64,000 nt of DNA from Poriferisodalis sp965205175 (lineage in GTDB: Bacteria > Actinomycetota > Acidimicrobiia > Acidimicrobiales > Poriferisodalaceae): positions 372,001-436,000 of the forward strand of contig NZ_OZ242038.1 in assembly GCF_965205175.1 (NCBI RefSeq). Reading direction: 5' to 3'. Below the pieces are notes generated by a model, which did no database searches, was not told the origin of the DNA, and worked only from the letters and a program-made list of their open reading frames with translations. This document shows, piece by piece, positions 26,301-34,600 of this stretch. The stretch's first letter is position 1. Every line of letters begins with the position of its first letter. Made by a program: the position numbers and the translations under genes.

Positions 26301-27156
26301 CGTAGGGCAGCGCCATGCTCTCAAGCACCATCGCGTCGTGGCGCTCCGCAGCGCCTCGCGCTGCCTCGCGGGCCAGGCGCGTCTTTCCCATGCCCGCTTC
26401 TCCGACGATCTGGCACAGCCCCGCACGCCTGCGGGCCACAGCCGTGTCGATGGCCGTCTTCAGCAGGGCGTGCTCGAGGTCGCGCCCGATCAGCGGCGAG
26501 AGCGTGGGGCTGCGATGACGGCCGGGCGGCGCCAACTCGCCGCTGGCCAAGTAGACGCGCACAGGCTCGTCGCGGCCGCGCAGGCCGATCTCGCCTCGGG
26601 CCGTGTAGTTCACGATGCCGACCGTGGCCGCCTGTGTGGTCGGGCCGACCAGCACTTCGCCGGCTTCGGCCAACGTCTCCAGGCGGCTCGCGATGTTTAC
26701 GGTGTCGCCCATGGCCGTGTAGTCGCCGCCGGCGCGCAGCGCCCCAACGAGCACCTCGCCGGTGTTGATGCCGATGCGCATCTGCAGGTCGAGACCGCGC
26801 TGCGCGTTGAAGGCCTCCAAAGAGCGCTGCATCCGGAACGCTGCGCGCAGCGCACGCTCGGGATCGTCTTCGTGCGCTGTGGGCGCGCCGAAAAGCGCCA
26901 GGATCGCGTCGCCGATGATCTTGTCGACGGTGCCGCCGAAGGCAGTGATGTCGGCCACCAACCGCTGGAAGCACTGGTCGATGAGGTGCTTGAACTCCTC
27001 GGGGTCGGCAGCCTCGCCCATCGAGGTGAAGCCCACGAGATCGGCGAAGAGCACCGTGACGACGCGTCGCTCCTCGGTCTGCACGAGCAGCTTGCCGCAG
27101 GCCGGGCAAAAGCGTGCGCCCTGAGGGACCTCGGCCGCGCACGCCGGACACGTCAT
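23377..27156 (-). CDS. class III adenylate/guanylate cyclase with zinc ribbon, AAA ATPase and TPR domains
   Basis: The 1259-residue regulator starts with a zinc ribbon (two CPAC motifs, residues 3-6 and 17-20). A cyclase domain (about 33-205) has the metal-binding Asp residues in LFADLVGFTSMGE and KIIGDAILALFG and the transition-state Asn/Arg in GDTVNIASRLE. A STAND/AAA-type ATPase with Walker A GEAGMGKTRLAREAA and Walker B VVLLLSDVHWAEE follows, then a long helical TPR-like half from about 680. It resembles the AAA-linked cyclases abundant in actinobacteria. The activating input is unknown. TAAACT lies six bases before the ATG. Confidence 0.9.
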   Translation of the reverse strand: MTCPACAAEVPQGARFCPACGKLLVQTEERRVVTVLFADLVGFTSMGEAADPEEFKHLIDQCFQRLVADITAFGGTVDKIIGDAILALFGAPTAHEDDPERALRAAFRMQRSLEAFNAQRGLDLQMRIGINTGEVLVGALRAGGDYTAMGDTVNIASRLETLAEAGEVLVGPTTQAATVGIVNYTARGEIGLRGRDEPVRVYLASGELAPPGRHRSPTLSPLIGRDLEHALLKTAIDTAVARRRAGLCQIVGEAGMGKTRLAREAARGAAERHDAMVLESMALPYDETNPLRCLGDAIASAAGVHAGDSTVVATRRITSLVAEALQPATPAGNPRGERAGGLHNRSNAGAHSVAANSAVITPVVNYEEIDEIADVVLAVLGRVGSGDPAEIEWRADATFRSLRRFLGALAQRRPVVLLLSDVHWAEERLLGVLERLLAALANQPFIVITTARWNVDEQRWTVPPGRHSTVVLNLDPLGREATSDLAAELLGGAVPANLADQLYERSGGNPFFLEEMCVLLRESGVVSPGARPDHEERSLAELPHTLRGLVAARLDTLSPPERRLVDDASVLGSGSIGELLEMTSAMHRETGSDGDLATFQRLVDKDILTSDADSWTFRSDVARDVAYSMLTKIDRAERHLNVASWLARNRDDPAGDAVGAIADHFASAVELGAAGQIGTDGAASGMADDSDGDLAEVAINWLGRAGEWAAARDSHYASAQFYRRAIELLGDADPRLVQMALGRAGARLRLGELHGARADAELARALATLNGNRIAAAHGLRVLGEVALAGDEHAAADKLLADALDQFRTMGEVRDAAESLRLRGLASLRAGEYPRADRYINEANGTFAHLGDESGVAWCLQNLAWLSFEQGLIAEAGDRITTAIERFSDLGDAVGLATAEGLQAFLLFHAGERDEAEQLARSVYATAHERGERFTEAMMDLLLGSLSLWSGRAADAVERAKAAEQVFRDVYSDFGVVQALGLLGRSFAAVGELQRSRAMLAECLQRANDMRGRPLEGFARAVRAGAAVQMGHPEMVTEDLTHAGWQQSSEPASREVPRLREPERSPDQVAVIGQRDLDVSLGLALVQLGCVDDAIAALEAVPTAGLPSIYLHSCLAIAYAAAGRTVDALEQSRFAMASGTGTYVDVRNALVARALAHARDGDRPAMAAAFDQVMVLTDATDSRLSQAVVRLARAVGHEAFGEPNAAALRAEAEVAIAQLGVRPGGWETAFLLAAGVEAPRLAVAGPLPEAIPFPGRTDT

Positions 27157-27162
27157 CGCGGC

Positions 27163-27168
27163 AGTTTA
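27163..27168 (-). promoter_or_regulatory. -10 box of a leaderless promoter (cyclase gene)
   Basis: TAAACT lies six bases before the ATG at 27156, in the 57-base gap after the ABC permease gene. Confidence 0.5.
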
Positions 27169-27213
27169 GAAACGGTGCCGCAAGCGGCTTCGGCCAACCG
27201 AGCCGCCCTTCGG

Positions 27214-29787
27214 CTACTCGTCGGCGATGGCCTCGAGCACGTTCATCCGGCTGGCCCGAAACGCCGGGAACAACGCGGCGAACAAGCCGAACAGCACCGA
27301 GACGACCAAGAAGAGCACCACCTGCCCGACGGGCACCGACACCATGTTGATGATGTCGTCGGGGATAGCCAAGGAGGTGGCGATGCCGAAGGCCCCCCCC
27401 AGCACCACGCCGATCACGGCGCCGTAGAGCGCGACGACGGCAGCCTCCCAGCGGATCATGCGCCGCATCTGCCGGCGGGTCATGCCGACAGCGCGCAGCA
27501 GCCCGATCTCGCGGATGCGCTCGAACACCGACAGCGTGAGCGTGTTCACGATGCCCACCAGCGCGATCAGCAGCGCAAAGCCCAGGAACACGTTCACCAG
27601 CGCCAGCACGGTGTTGAGGCTGGACTCGATGCTCTCCTGGAACTCTTGGCGGTCCTCCAAGTCGGCCTGCGGGTAGTCGGCCAGCACTTCGTCGGCAGCT
27701 GCGCGGGTAGCATCTGCGTCCAGGGAGTCCGCGGCTCTCACCAGCACGAGGTCGTCCAGCGCTGTAGTCGCCACCCGTTCATAGAGCATACTGTCGATGA
27801 TCCAGCTCGCCCAGAAGGCGCGGTTCTCAAAGAGAGCGGCCACGACCGTGGTGACGCTGTCCCCGCTGACGAAGCTGAGATTGACGGCGTCTCCGACCGC
27901 TAAGCCCTCGTCGACTGCCACCTCGCGATCCACCAGCAGTCCGGTCTGCGGGTTGACGCCGTCCAGGCTGCCCTCGACCACGCCGAGGTCGACCACCAAG
28001 GGCAGGTCGCTGATGCGGGCGGCAGTCAGGTCGGCTTCGAAGGCCTCGGCCCGTCCACCCGGCATCTCGATCAGCACCCGGTCGAAGTCGAACCCCACCG
28101 GCGTGCCGATGCCGGCAGCGCCGATCTCGGCGCTGAGCGTCTTGGGCAGCCCCGACTGGGCGGGCCCGGTGACCACGAAGTCGGCTCTCACCGCGCTGGC
28201 AAGGCGCTCGCCGAACGACGTCTTGAGGGACTGGCCCACAATCGACACCATCGTGACGAGGGCCAGCCCAATGGTGAGCGCCACCGCCGTGGCAGCGGTG
28301 CGCCGCGGATTGCGGGCGGCGTTGGCGCGGGCCAGCCGGCCCGAGATCGGCATCAGCCACTCCAACGGGCGCGCCAGCAGCGACACCACCGATCGGGCGA
28401 CAAGCGGACTCAGCACCGCCACTGCCACGAACGTGACCGCAGCACCGGTACCGAGGGTGATCAGCTGCGGCGTGGCACCGTCGAAGTCGGCGAACAGCCC
28501 GCTGCCGGTCAGCAGCAGCCCGATGGCCAGCAGCAGCGACCCGACGGCGAGTCGCTTCCAGCCCAGGCCGGCACCTTCCTCGGAGGTCGCGCCCTCGGTC
28601 AAGCCGGCGATGGGCGAGATGCGCGAGGCCTTCACGGCCGGCACCAGCGAGGCCACCACCGTGAAGCCCACGCCCACGAAGACCGCCCACAGCACCGTGC
28701 GCAGCGTCAGCGGCAGCGAGGTGGGCGGCAACGACGCGCCGAGCGCGTTGAACAGCCCCTGCAGCCCGAGGGCGCCGAGCAGCCCCAGCCCCAAGCCGGC
28801 CACCGAGGCGAACACGCCGATGATGGCGGACTCGGTCAGCACCGACCGGCGCACCTGCTGGGGCGTGGCGCCGACGGCGCGCAGCAGCGAGAGCTCCCGC
28901 ACCCTCTGGCCCAGCACGATGTTGAACGTGTTGGAGATGATGAACGTGGCCACGAACAGCACGATGAACGCGAACACCAGCAGGATCGTCTGGAACGGTC
29001 CGATGAAGATCTCGGTGGCGTCGCTGAATTCTTCGGTGGACTCGGCCGCAGTGATGACTTCGATGCCATCGGGCAGTACCGCTTCGATGCGGTCTTGCAC
29101 CGCTTCGAGGTCTGCGCCGGCCGCGGCACGCACGCTGATGACGGTGAACTGGCCCGGGTAGCCGAGCACTTCTTGGGCCGTGGCCGTGTCGAACAGCGAG
29201 AACACCGCGCCGAAGCTGGCGTTGTCGGGGAAGCCGAACTGTGCCACGCCCGTGAGCGTGAAGTCGCGTGGGCCGGTGGGAGTGACGACCCGATAGGCGC
29301 CGCCCAGCTCGAAGTCGCGGCCCTGGAAGGTGTCGATGTCGATGGCGAACTCGCTGCCGCCGACGGGCCAGCGGCCTTCCATCAGGTAGAGCTGCGACAG
29401 CGTCTCATCCTCGAGCCAGTTGGCGCCGGCCGCCGGCGGCCCGAAGGTGGTGACCGCCTCGCCGGCGCCGTCCACCGGGATCACTCCGTCCACGAAGAAC
29501 GTGCCGGCGGCGGCGCTCACGCCGTCGAGGGCTGCGATTTGGTCCACCAGCTCGGCAGACACCGGTGACGGAACGGCATCGGTGAGGTCGCCGAACGGGA
29601 GTTCGCCTCGGACGGTATAATCGGTGCCGGTGTTGATGTCCTCTGCGAGCTGGTCGAAGCCGGACCGCAGCGAGTCGGCCGTCACGAACGAGGCCACCAC
29701 GAAGGCCACGCCGATGACGATGGAGCTGGCCGTCAGCGCGAAGCGGACCTTGTGGGCCAGCAGCGATTTGATGCCAAGTCGAAGCAT
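27214..29787 (-). CDS. ABC transporter permease, FtsX/MacB-like, two-copy type
   Basis: The 857-residue membrane protein has an N-terminal helix, a large extracytoplasmic domain (about 45-255) and three helices. A second helix-domain unit (soluble part about 510-720) ends in three helices. Each helical unit carries the FtsX-type motif after its second-to-last loop (RELSLLRAVGATPQQVRRSV and REIGLLRAVGMTRRQMRRMI). This internally duplicated form acts as both halves of the permease. It is paired with the ATPase gene 73 bases upstream. Such systems export lipoproteins, lipids or peptides rather than import; the substrate is unknown. Confidence 0.88.
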   Translation of the reverse strand: MLRLGIKSLLAHKVRFALTASSIVIGVAFVVASFVTADSLRSGFDQLAEDINTGTDYTVRGELPFGDLTDAVPSPVSAELVDQIAALDGVSAAAGTFFVDGVIPVDGAGEAVTTFGPPAAGANWLEDETLSQLYLMEGRWPVGGSEFAIDIDTFQGRDFELGGAYRVVTPTGPRDFTLTGVAQFGFPDNASFGAVFSLFDTATAQEVLGYPGQFTVISVRAAAGADLEAVQDRIEAVLPDGIEVITAAESTEEFSDATEIFIGPFQTILLVFAFIVLFVATFIISNTFNIVLGQRVRELSLLRAVGATPQQVRRSVLTESAIIGVFASVAGLGLGLLGALGLQGLFNALGASLPPTSLPLTLRTVLWAVFVGVGFTVVASLVPAVKASRISPIAGLTEGATSEEGAGLGWKRLAVGSLLLAIGLLLTGSGLFADFDGATPQLITLGTGAAVTFVAVAVLSPLVARSVVSLLARPLEWLMPISGRLARANAARNPRRTAATAVALTIGLALVTMVSIVGQSLKTSFGERLASAVRADFVVTGPAQSGLPKTLSAEIGAAGIGTPVGFDFDRVLIEMPGGRAEAFEADLTAARISDLPLVVDLGVVEGSLDGVNPQTGLLVDREVAVDEGLAVGDAVNLSFVSGDSVTTVVAALFENRAFWASWIIDSMLYERVATTALDDLVLVRAADSLDADATRAAADEVLADYPQADLEDRQEFQESIESSLNTVLALVNVFLGFALLIALVGIVNTLTLSVFERIREIGLLRAVGMTRRQMRRMIRWEAAVVALYGAVIGVVLGGAFGIATSLAIPDDIINMVSVPVGQVVLFLVVSVLFGLFAALFPAFRASRMNVLEAIADE

Positions 29788-29860
29788 GAGACTTACCTGC
29801 TCAGTTGCCTGCTCATCAAGAGATTGTCCGGGCGGTGATCTGGCCGGGGGCGGTGCCGGC

Positions 29861-30634
29861 TCAGGCGCCGAGTTCGTTCATGTGGGTGCGGATGGTCTCC
29901 GGCGTGGGGCCGTCGAACTCGTCCACGATCTTGCCGTCCACCAGGAACACCGCCCGGTCCGCATACGCCGCTGCTACCGCGTCGTGGGTCACCATCACGA
30001 TGGTCTGGCCCATCTTCTCCACGGCGTTGCGCATGAAACCCAGGATCTCGGCGCCGGTGTTGAGGTCGACGTTGCCGGTGGGCTCGTCGGCGAAGATCAC
30101 CTGCGGCTTGCCGGCCAGCGCCCGCGCCACCGCCACGCGCTGCTGCTGCCCGCCCGACAGCTCGCTGGGCCGGTGGGTGAGGCGGTCAGCCAGGCCGGTG
30201 GCGCCGATGACCTCGTCGATCCAGTCGCCGTCGCCCTGTCTGCCGGCGAGGTCCATGGGCAACATGATGTTCTCGTGCGCCGTCAGCGTCGGGATCAGGT
30301 TGAACGCCTGGAACACGAAGCCCACGCTGTCGCGGCGCAGCAGCGTCAGGTCGCGTTCGGACAGTTCGGACATGTCGGTGTCGCCGATGAACACCTTCCC
30401 GTCGGTCACACGGTCCAGTCCGGCCATGCAGTGCATGAGCGTGGACTTGCCCGACCCTGACGGCCCCATGATGGCGGTGAACTGGCCCTTGCGGAATTCC
30501 ACATCGATGGCGTCGAGCGCACGCACCTCGGTGTCGCCCGAGCCGTAGATCTTGGTGGCTGCGAGAGCCGTCGCTGCTGCGTGCGTAGGCGGTGCTGCCG
30601 GCGCGTCAGGTGGTGCAGGTGCTTCAGCGGACAC
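29861..30634 (-). CDS. ABC transporter ATP-binding protein, LolD/MacB type
   Basis: The 257-residue ATPase has Walker A GPSGSGKSTLMHCMAG, the signature LSGGQQQRVAVARALAG and Walker B VIFADEPTGNVD, the wording typical of the LolD/MacB group that works with FtsX-like permeases. The Ala/Pro-rich first 25 residues are a linker. The GTG at 30634 follows GAGGAGG at four to five bases, so I prefer it over the 82-codon longer frame, whose extra residues are Arg/Pro-rich and match nothing. It energises the permease encoded downstream. Confidence 0.9.
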   Translation of the reverse strand: MSAEAPAPPDAPAAPPTHAAATALAATKIYGSGDTEVRALDAIDVEFRKGQFTAIMGPSGSGKSTLMHCMAGLDRVTDGKVFIGDTDMSELSERDLTLLRRDSVGFVFQAFNLIPTLTAHENIMLPMDLAGRQGDGDWIDEVIGATGLADRLTHRPSELSGGQQQRVAVARALAGKPQVIFADEPTGNVDLNTGAEILGFMRNAVEKMGQTIVMVTHDAVAAAYADRAVFLVDGKIVDEFDGPTPETIRTHMNELGA

Positions 30635-30977
30635 GGGGCCTCCTCGGCGAGTTTCGAGAACAGCGAGCACAGGGCATCGAGAACGGGGTGGGATGTAGCG
30701 GCAGGGCCAGCGTCGCGACCAGCGTGGTCTGCGACGGCGTGGTCTTGAGCGGTGGGGTGCTTGACCAGCAGGCAACGCTACCCCGCCCCCGGTGCCGCCG
30801 ACCATCGCGACCGGGCCCATCGTGCCCGGCGGACTGCGCCCGCGCCCACCAGACCGTCCGCCACATCTGGCCGCGCGCACAACACCCGCTGAGGGTGTGC
30901 TATGCCGGTATCAGCGAAGCGCTCGTGGCGAGCCGTCTCGCCCGGTCGCACCGCTCGGCGAGAGAACATGAGGAGAT
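30635..30977. other. divergent intergenic region, 343 bases
   Basis: This is the region between the ABC ATPase gene (minus) and a lipoprotein gene (plus), so it should hold both promoters. It has several GC-rich inverted stretches, and near 30971 an AGGAG close to the plus-strand start. I cannot identify a confident -10 box or an RNA gene. Open frames here are Arg/Pro-rich and look spurious. Confidence 0.4.
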
Positions 30978-31577
30978 GTGCTTGGACGAGACGCACAGAT
31001 CATTGCGGCGCATAGTCGGCGGCGCATAGTCGCTGTAGCGCTGAGCGTCATACCTCTACTCGTGGGATGCGATCATGTCGGTATACCGGAGCGACCGTCT
31101 ACCGCGTACATGCCGAGTTTTGAGGGCATGTGGCAACATCCCCGCCGAGGCACCTACGGCTTTGCTCACACTATGGGACTTGAGGGTCGGCTCGTCATCG
31201 AAGGGAACTGTGTGCTCGTCATTGACGACTCCGGGCTAGAACAACCCGGCCGTCGCACCATGCTGCTGCTGCCCGACCTCGTGCCGCATTTCCGGACTCC
31301 GCCGCTTCATCGGTCGGATGACCATGGTCGCGGATTCGAACACGCAATCGCATGGCTTCCGACGCTGTACGACGAGGAGTCACAGTCTCTGTGGGTCGGC
31401 CGCAGCGACCGAATCAAGGTGGGCGACAAGGTGGTCGCCTCGTTTGCCAACCCCATCGACACCTCGGACACCTCTCAAGACTCAGAAAAAATGCCTGAAC
31501 CTTGGCCTCCCCACGAGCAGTACGACTGTGACGCTGATGACTCATGGCTCACGGACTACATTGAGCATTGGCCGTAA
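30978..31577 (+). CDS. small secreted lipoprotein of unknown function
   Basis: The 199-residue frame starts at GTG 30978. A basic stretch (SRRRIVAVA) leads into a hydrophobic helix and the lipobox LLVGC (Cys 31). The mature part has few Lys, many His/Asp/Trp, and an acidic C-terminus (YDCDADDSWLTDYIEHWP). Residues 45-110 (GMWQHPRRGTYGF, RLVIEGNCVLV) resemble a small beta-rich domain seen in uncharacterised actinobacterial lipoproteins. AGGAG is only two to three bases from the GTG, so the start is uncertain. Codon use is more AT-rich than the neighbours', possibly a sign of transfer. Confidence 0.6.
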   Translation: MLGRDAQIIAAHSRRRIVAVALSVIPLLVGCDHVGIPERPSTAYMPSFEGMWQHPRRGTYGFAHTMGLEGRLVIEGNCVLVIDDSGLEQPGRRTMLLLPDLVPHFRTPPLHRSDDHGRGFEHAIAWLPTLYDEESQSLWVGRSDRIKVGDKVVASFANPIDTSDTSQDSEKMPEPWPPHEQYDCDADDSWLTDYIEHWP

Positions 31578-31655
31578 CGCGCTCCCATTCGGTGAGCTAT
31601 GGGCCTTGAGCAATGATCCTTCCGAACGGCGAGGCCACTCGACTCATCGTTGAAC

Positions 31656-34600
31656 TCACGGTTGCAAGGTGGGACCGCGGTAGCCAGGTGTGAAGCCGTT
31701 GGCGACGAGCGTGTCGCAGATCGGGTGGTCGGCTGAAGGGCCGGCGTCAATGCGGGCCAGCTCGACCCGGGTCAGACGCGCGGCGGCCCAACCGTCACGC
31801 AGCGCGTCGATCCAGCGCAGATCGTCCGCCGCGTGCTCGAACGTGTGCAGCGAACGTCCGCCGCGCTCCAGCATCACCAGCGGGATGCCGTCGGCGAGCA
31901 CGACATGGCCGCCGGTGCTGCGGCTGGGCCTGCCCCCGCTCGGTGGCCAACCCAACGCAGCGCCGTAGGGCTGAGCCGGGTCGGCGGCACCGAGCAGCAG
32001 CACGTCTCCACTGCCCTCGCGGTGGTCACGCAAGCGCTCCACTGCAGCCGCAGTCGCGAACTGCGCCGCGCCGAGGCCCTCGACGAAGTGGCCGCGTCGA
32101 ACACTGCCTCGCTCCTCCAGCGCGCGCAGCACGCCGTACGCCGCAGCGAAGCCCCCCGGGTGGCTCTCGCCCAATACGCCGGGTCGGGTCACGATGCCGT
32201 GTCGTTCCAGCAGTGCCTGCGCGCCGCCGTGGGCACGCTCGGTGGGCGACGGTGCCGGTTCGCGCAGTGGCGACACCAGCGACCAGCGACCGGCTGCGCT
32301 CGGCGGGCCGCCCGTGCGCAGCCGGCCCGGGCGGCGGGAAGGTCCGCTGCGTGTGAGCACTCCGGAACGGCGCGCGCCTGATTGCCCCGCCGTTCGCCCG
32401 GCCAAAGCACGCCCAGCTGGGGGACGCGCCCGCCGAGTCGCCCGGCGAGGGCCGAGTGCCCGAAGCGGAACGAGGGTGTCATTGGTGATCCACCCTGCCC
32501 ACACCAAGTCCCACAACGCGGCCAGCAACCGCTGAGACAGGCCGGCCACGTCTGCGACAGGCTCATTCGCGCCAACAGCGTGGACGGCACCGAGCAGGTC
32601 CGGCCAGAACGCCGCGCCGCGTTCGCCGAGGTGGTCGAGCACTGCTGCGGCCACCGGGTCGGCTGGCGCGTCGGCGGCCGGCGGTGCCAGTGTGGCTATC
32701 TCGTCGCGCCAGTACAGCCGAACACGCCCGTCGTTGGGACCGAGCGAACCCGATCCGATCCACACCAGCTCGCCGCCGGCCAGCAGCGCATCCAGCTCGG
32801 CGCTGCTGTAGCGGGCCACCCGGGCTGCCAGCACGTCGGTCTCCAGGATCGAGGCCGCGACGGGTGCTCCCGCGAGCTGCGTGATGGCGTCCGCCAACGC
32901 GTCGGCGCCGCGACGCGGCCGGTCCAGACAGTGCCACGCCGCCAGAAACCTGGCGTAGGCCTCTGGTGGCACCGGTTCCACCTCGCGCCGCAGCCGTGCC
33001 AGTGAACGGCGGCGAATGGTGCGCAGCACCGCCGTGTCACACCACTCGGGGCTCGTGCCGCCGGGCCGGAACGCGCCCCGCGTCACCCGGCGCGCCGTCT
33101 CCAGCCGGCTCAGCGCCGCCGCCACACGCGCCGCCGGAATGCCCAGCCGCGCAGCAGCGGCTTCGGCTTCGAACGGCACGTGAGTCGCGGCAAACCGAGC
33201 CACCAGCTCGTCGAGCGGATCGGTTCCCGCCGGCAGCACGTCGACGGTCAGCGCAGCGGGCAGACCCACCGGCAAAGCGCAACCCAGCGCATCTCGGTAG
33301 CGGGCAGCATCCTCCGCCGCCACATATCGCGGCTCGCCCGCGACGCGAAGCTCCACTGCGCGGCGCTGGGCCACCAGTTCGGCCAGCCACCTGCCGCCCG
33401 GCGCCTCGACGGAGTCTTGGGCGTCTGGATCACAGCGGTGCGACAGCTCGGCCGCACTGAGATCGCCGACCCGAGCCAGCACGTTCGCCAGGTCGTCGGT
33501 GCTGCGGGCCCTCCGCCCGTCCGCCAGGCGCTGCAGCTCCAGCTCAAGCTGTGCCAGCACCTCGGCATCGAGCAGCTCGCGCAGCTCCTCGGCGCCCAGC
33601 AGGTCCGACAGCAGGTCGCTGTCCAGCGCCAGGGCTGCTGCTCGTCGCTCCGCCAGCGGCGCGTCGCCGCCGTACATGAACACCGAGATCCAGTCGAACA
33701 GCAGGCTCTGCGCCATGGGCGAGGCGCCGTCGGTGTCCACGGTGACCATGCGAATCTTGCGAGACCTGACGTCAGACAGCACCTCGACCAGCGCCGGCAC
33801 GTCGAACACCTCCTGCAGGCATTCCCGGGAGGTCTCGAGCAGCATCGGGAAGCTGGGGTATTTGGCCGCCACCTCCAGCAAGCCCGCGGAGCGCTGGCGC
33901 TGCTGCCACAGCGGGACCCGCTCGCCGGGACGACGGCGCGGCAGCAGCAGCGCTCGGCCTGCCACTTCTCGGAATCGCGAGGCGAACAGCGCCGTCGACG
34001 GCAGGTGACCCACGATGGCTTCCCGCACGTCGTCGGGGTCGAGCGCCAAGTCCGTTGCGTCCAGCACCGGCGCGCGCCCTGCATCGAACGTATCGGTGAC
34101 CGACGGGTCCAGCGCAGGCCGGCCGCCGACGCCGCTCGGGCTCGCCGGACGCTCAGTCGCGTTGTCTGGTGGCCAGCTTTCTGACGGCCACACATCGGGC
34201 AACCGCAGCACGATGCCGTCGTCGCTCCACAGCAGCTCGATGCCGGCGGCGCCGTTCGCCTCGCCGCCTCGCTCGGCGAACTTGGCACCCAGCGCGATGC
34301 CCCACGGCGCATGCACCCGAGCGCCGAACGGGGTCAGGATGCAGACGCGCCAGTCGCCGATCTCGTCGCGGAAGCGCTCCACCACGATCGTGCGATCGTC
34401 GGGCACGACGCCGGTGGCTGATCGCTGCGCGTCCAGATAGCGCAGCACGTTGACCGCGGCGGTTCGGTCCAAGCAGTGCTCGCGTTGGAGCCGTTCGATC
34501 AGCTGTGCGGTCGGTTGCGCCGCCTTGTCCGTTCGCCTCTTCGCGACGCGGGCGTGCTCTGCTGCGGCATCGAGCTGCATCAGGTGGGCTTCTAGATCGG

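Noticed and set aside
25165..27903. 912-codon open frame on the plus strand
   Set aside because: It is antisense to the cyclase and permease genes, which have clear domains; its His/Arg/Gln-rich translation is typical of GC-rich shadow frames.
31656..32600. possible separate gene at the C-terminal end of lhr
   Set aside because: The low-complexity insert looked like a gene border, but the frame is continuous and Lhr proteins extend this far.
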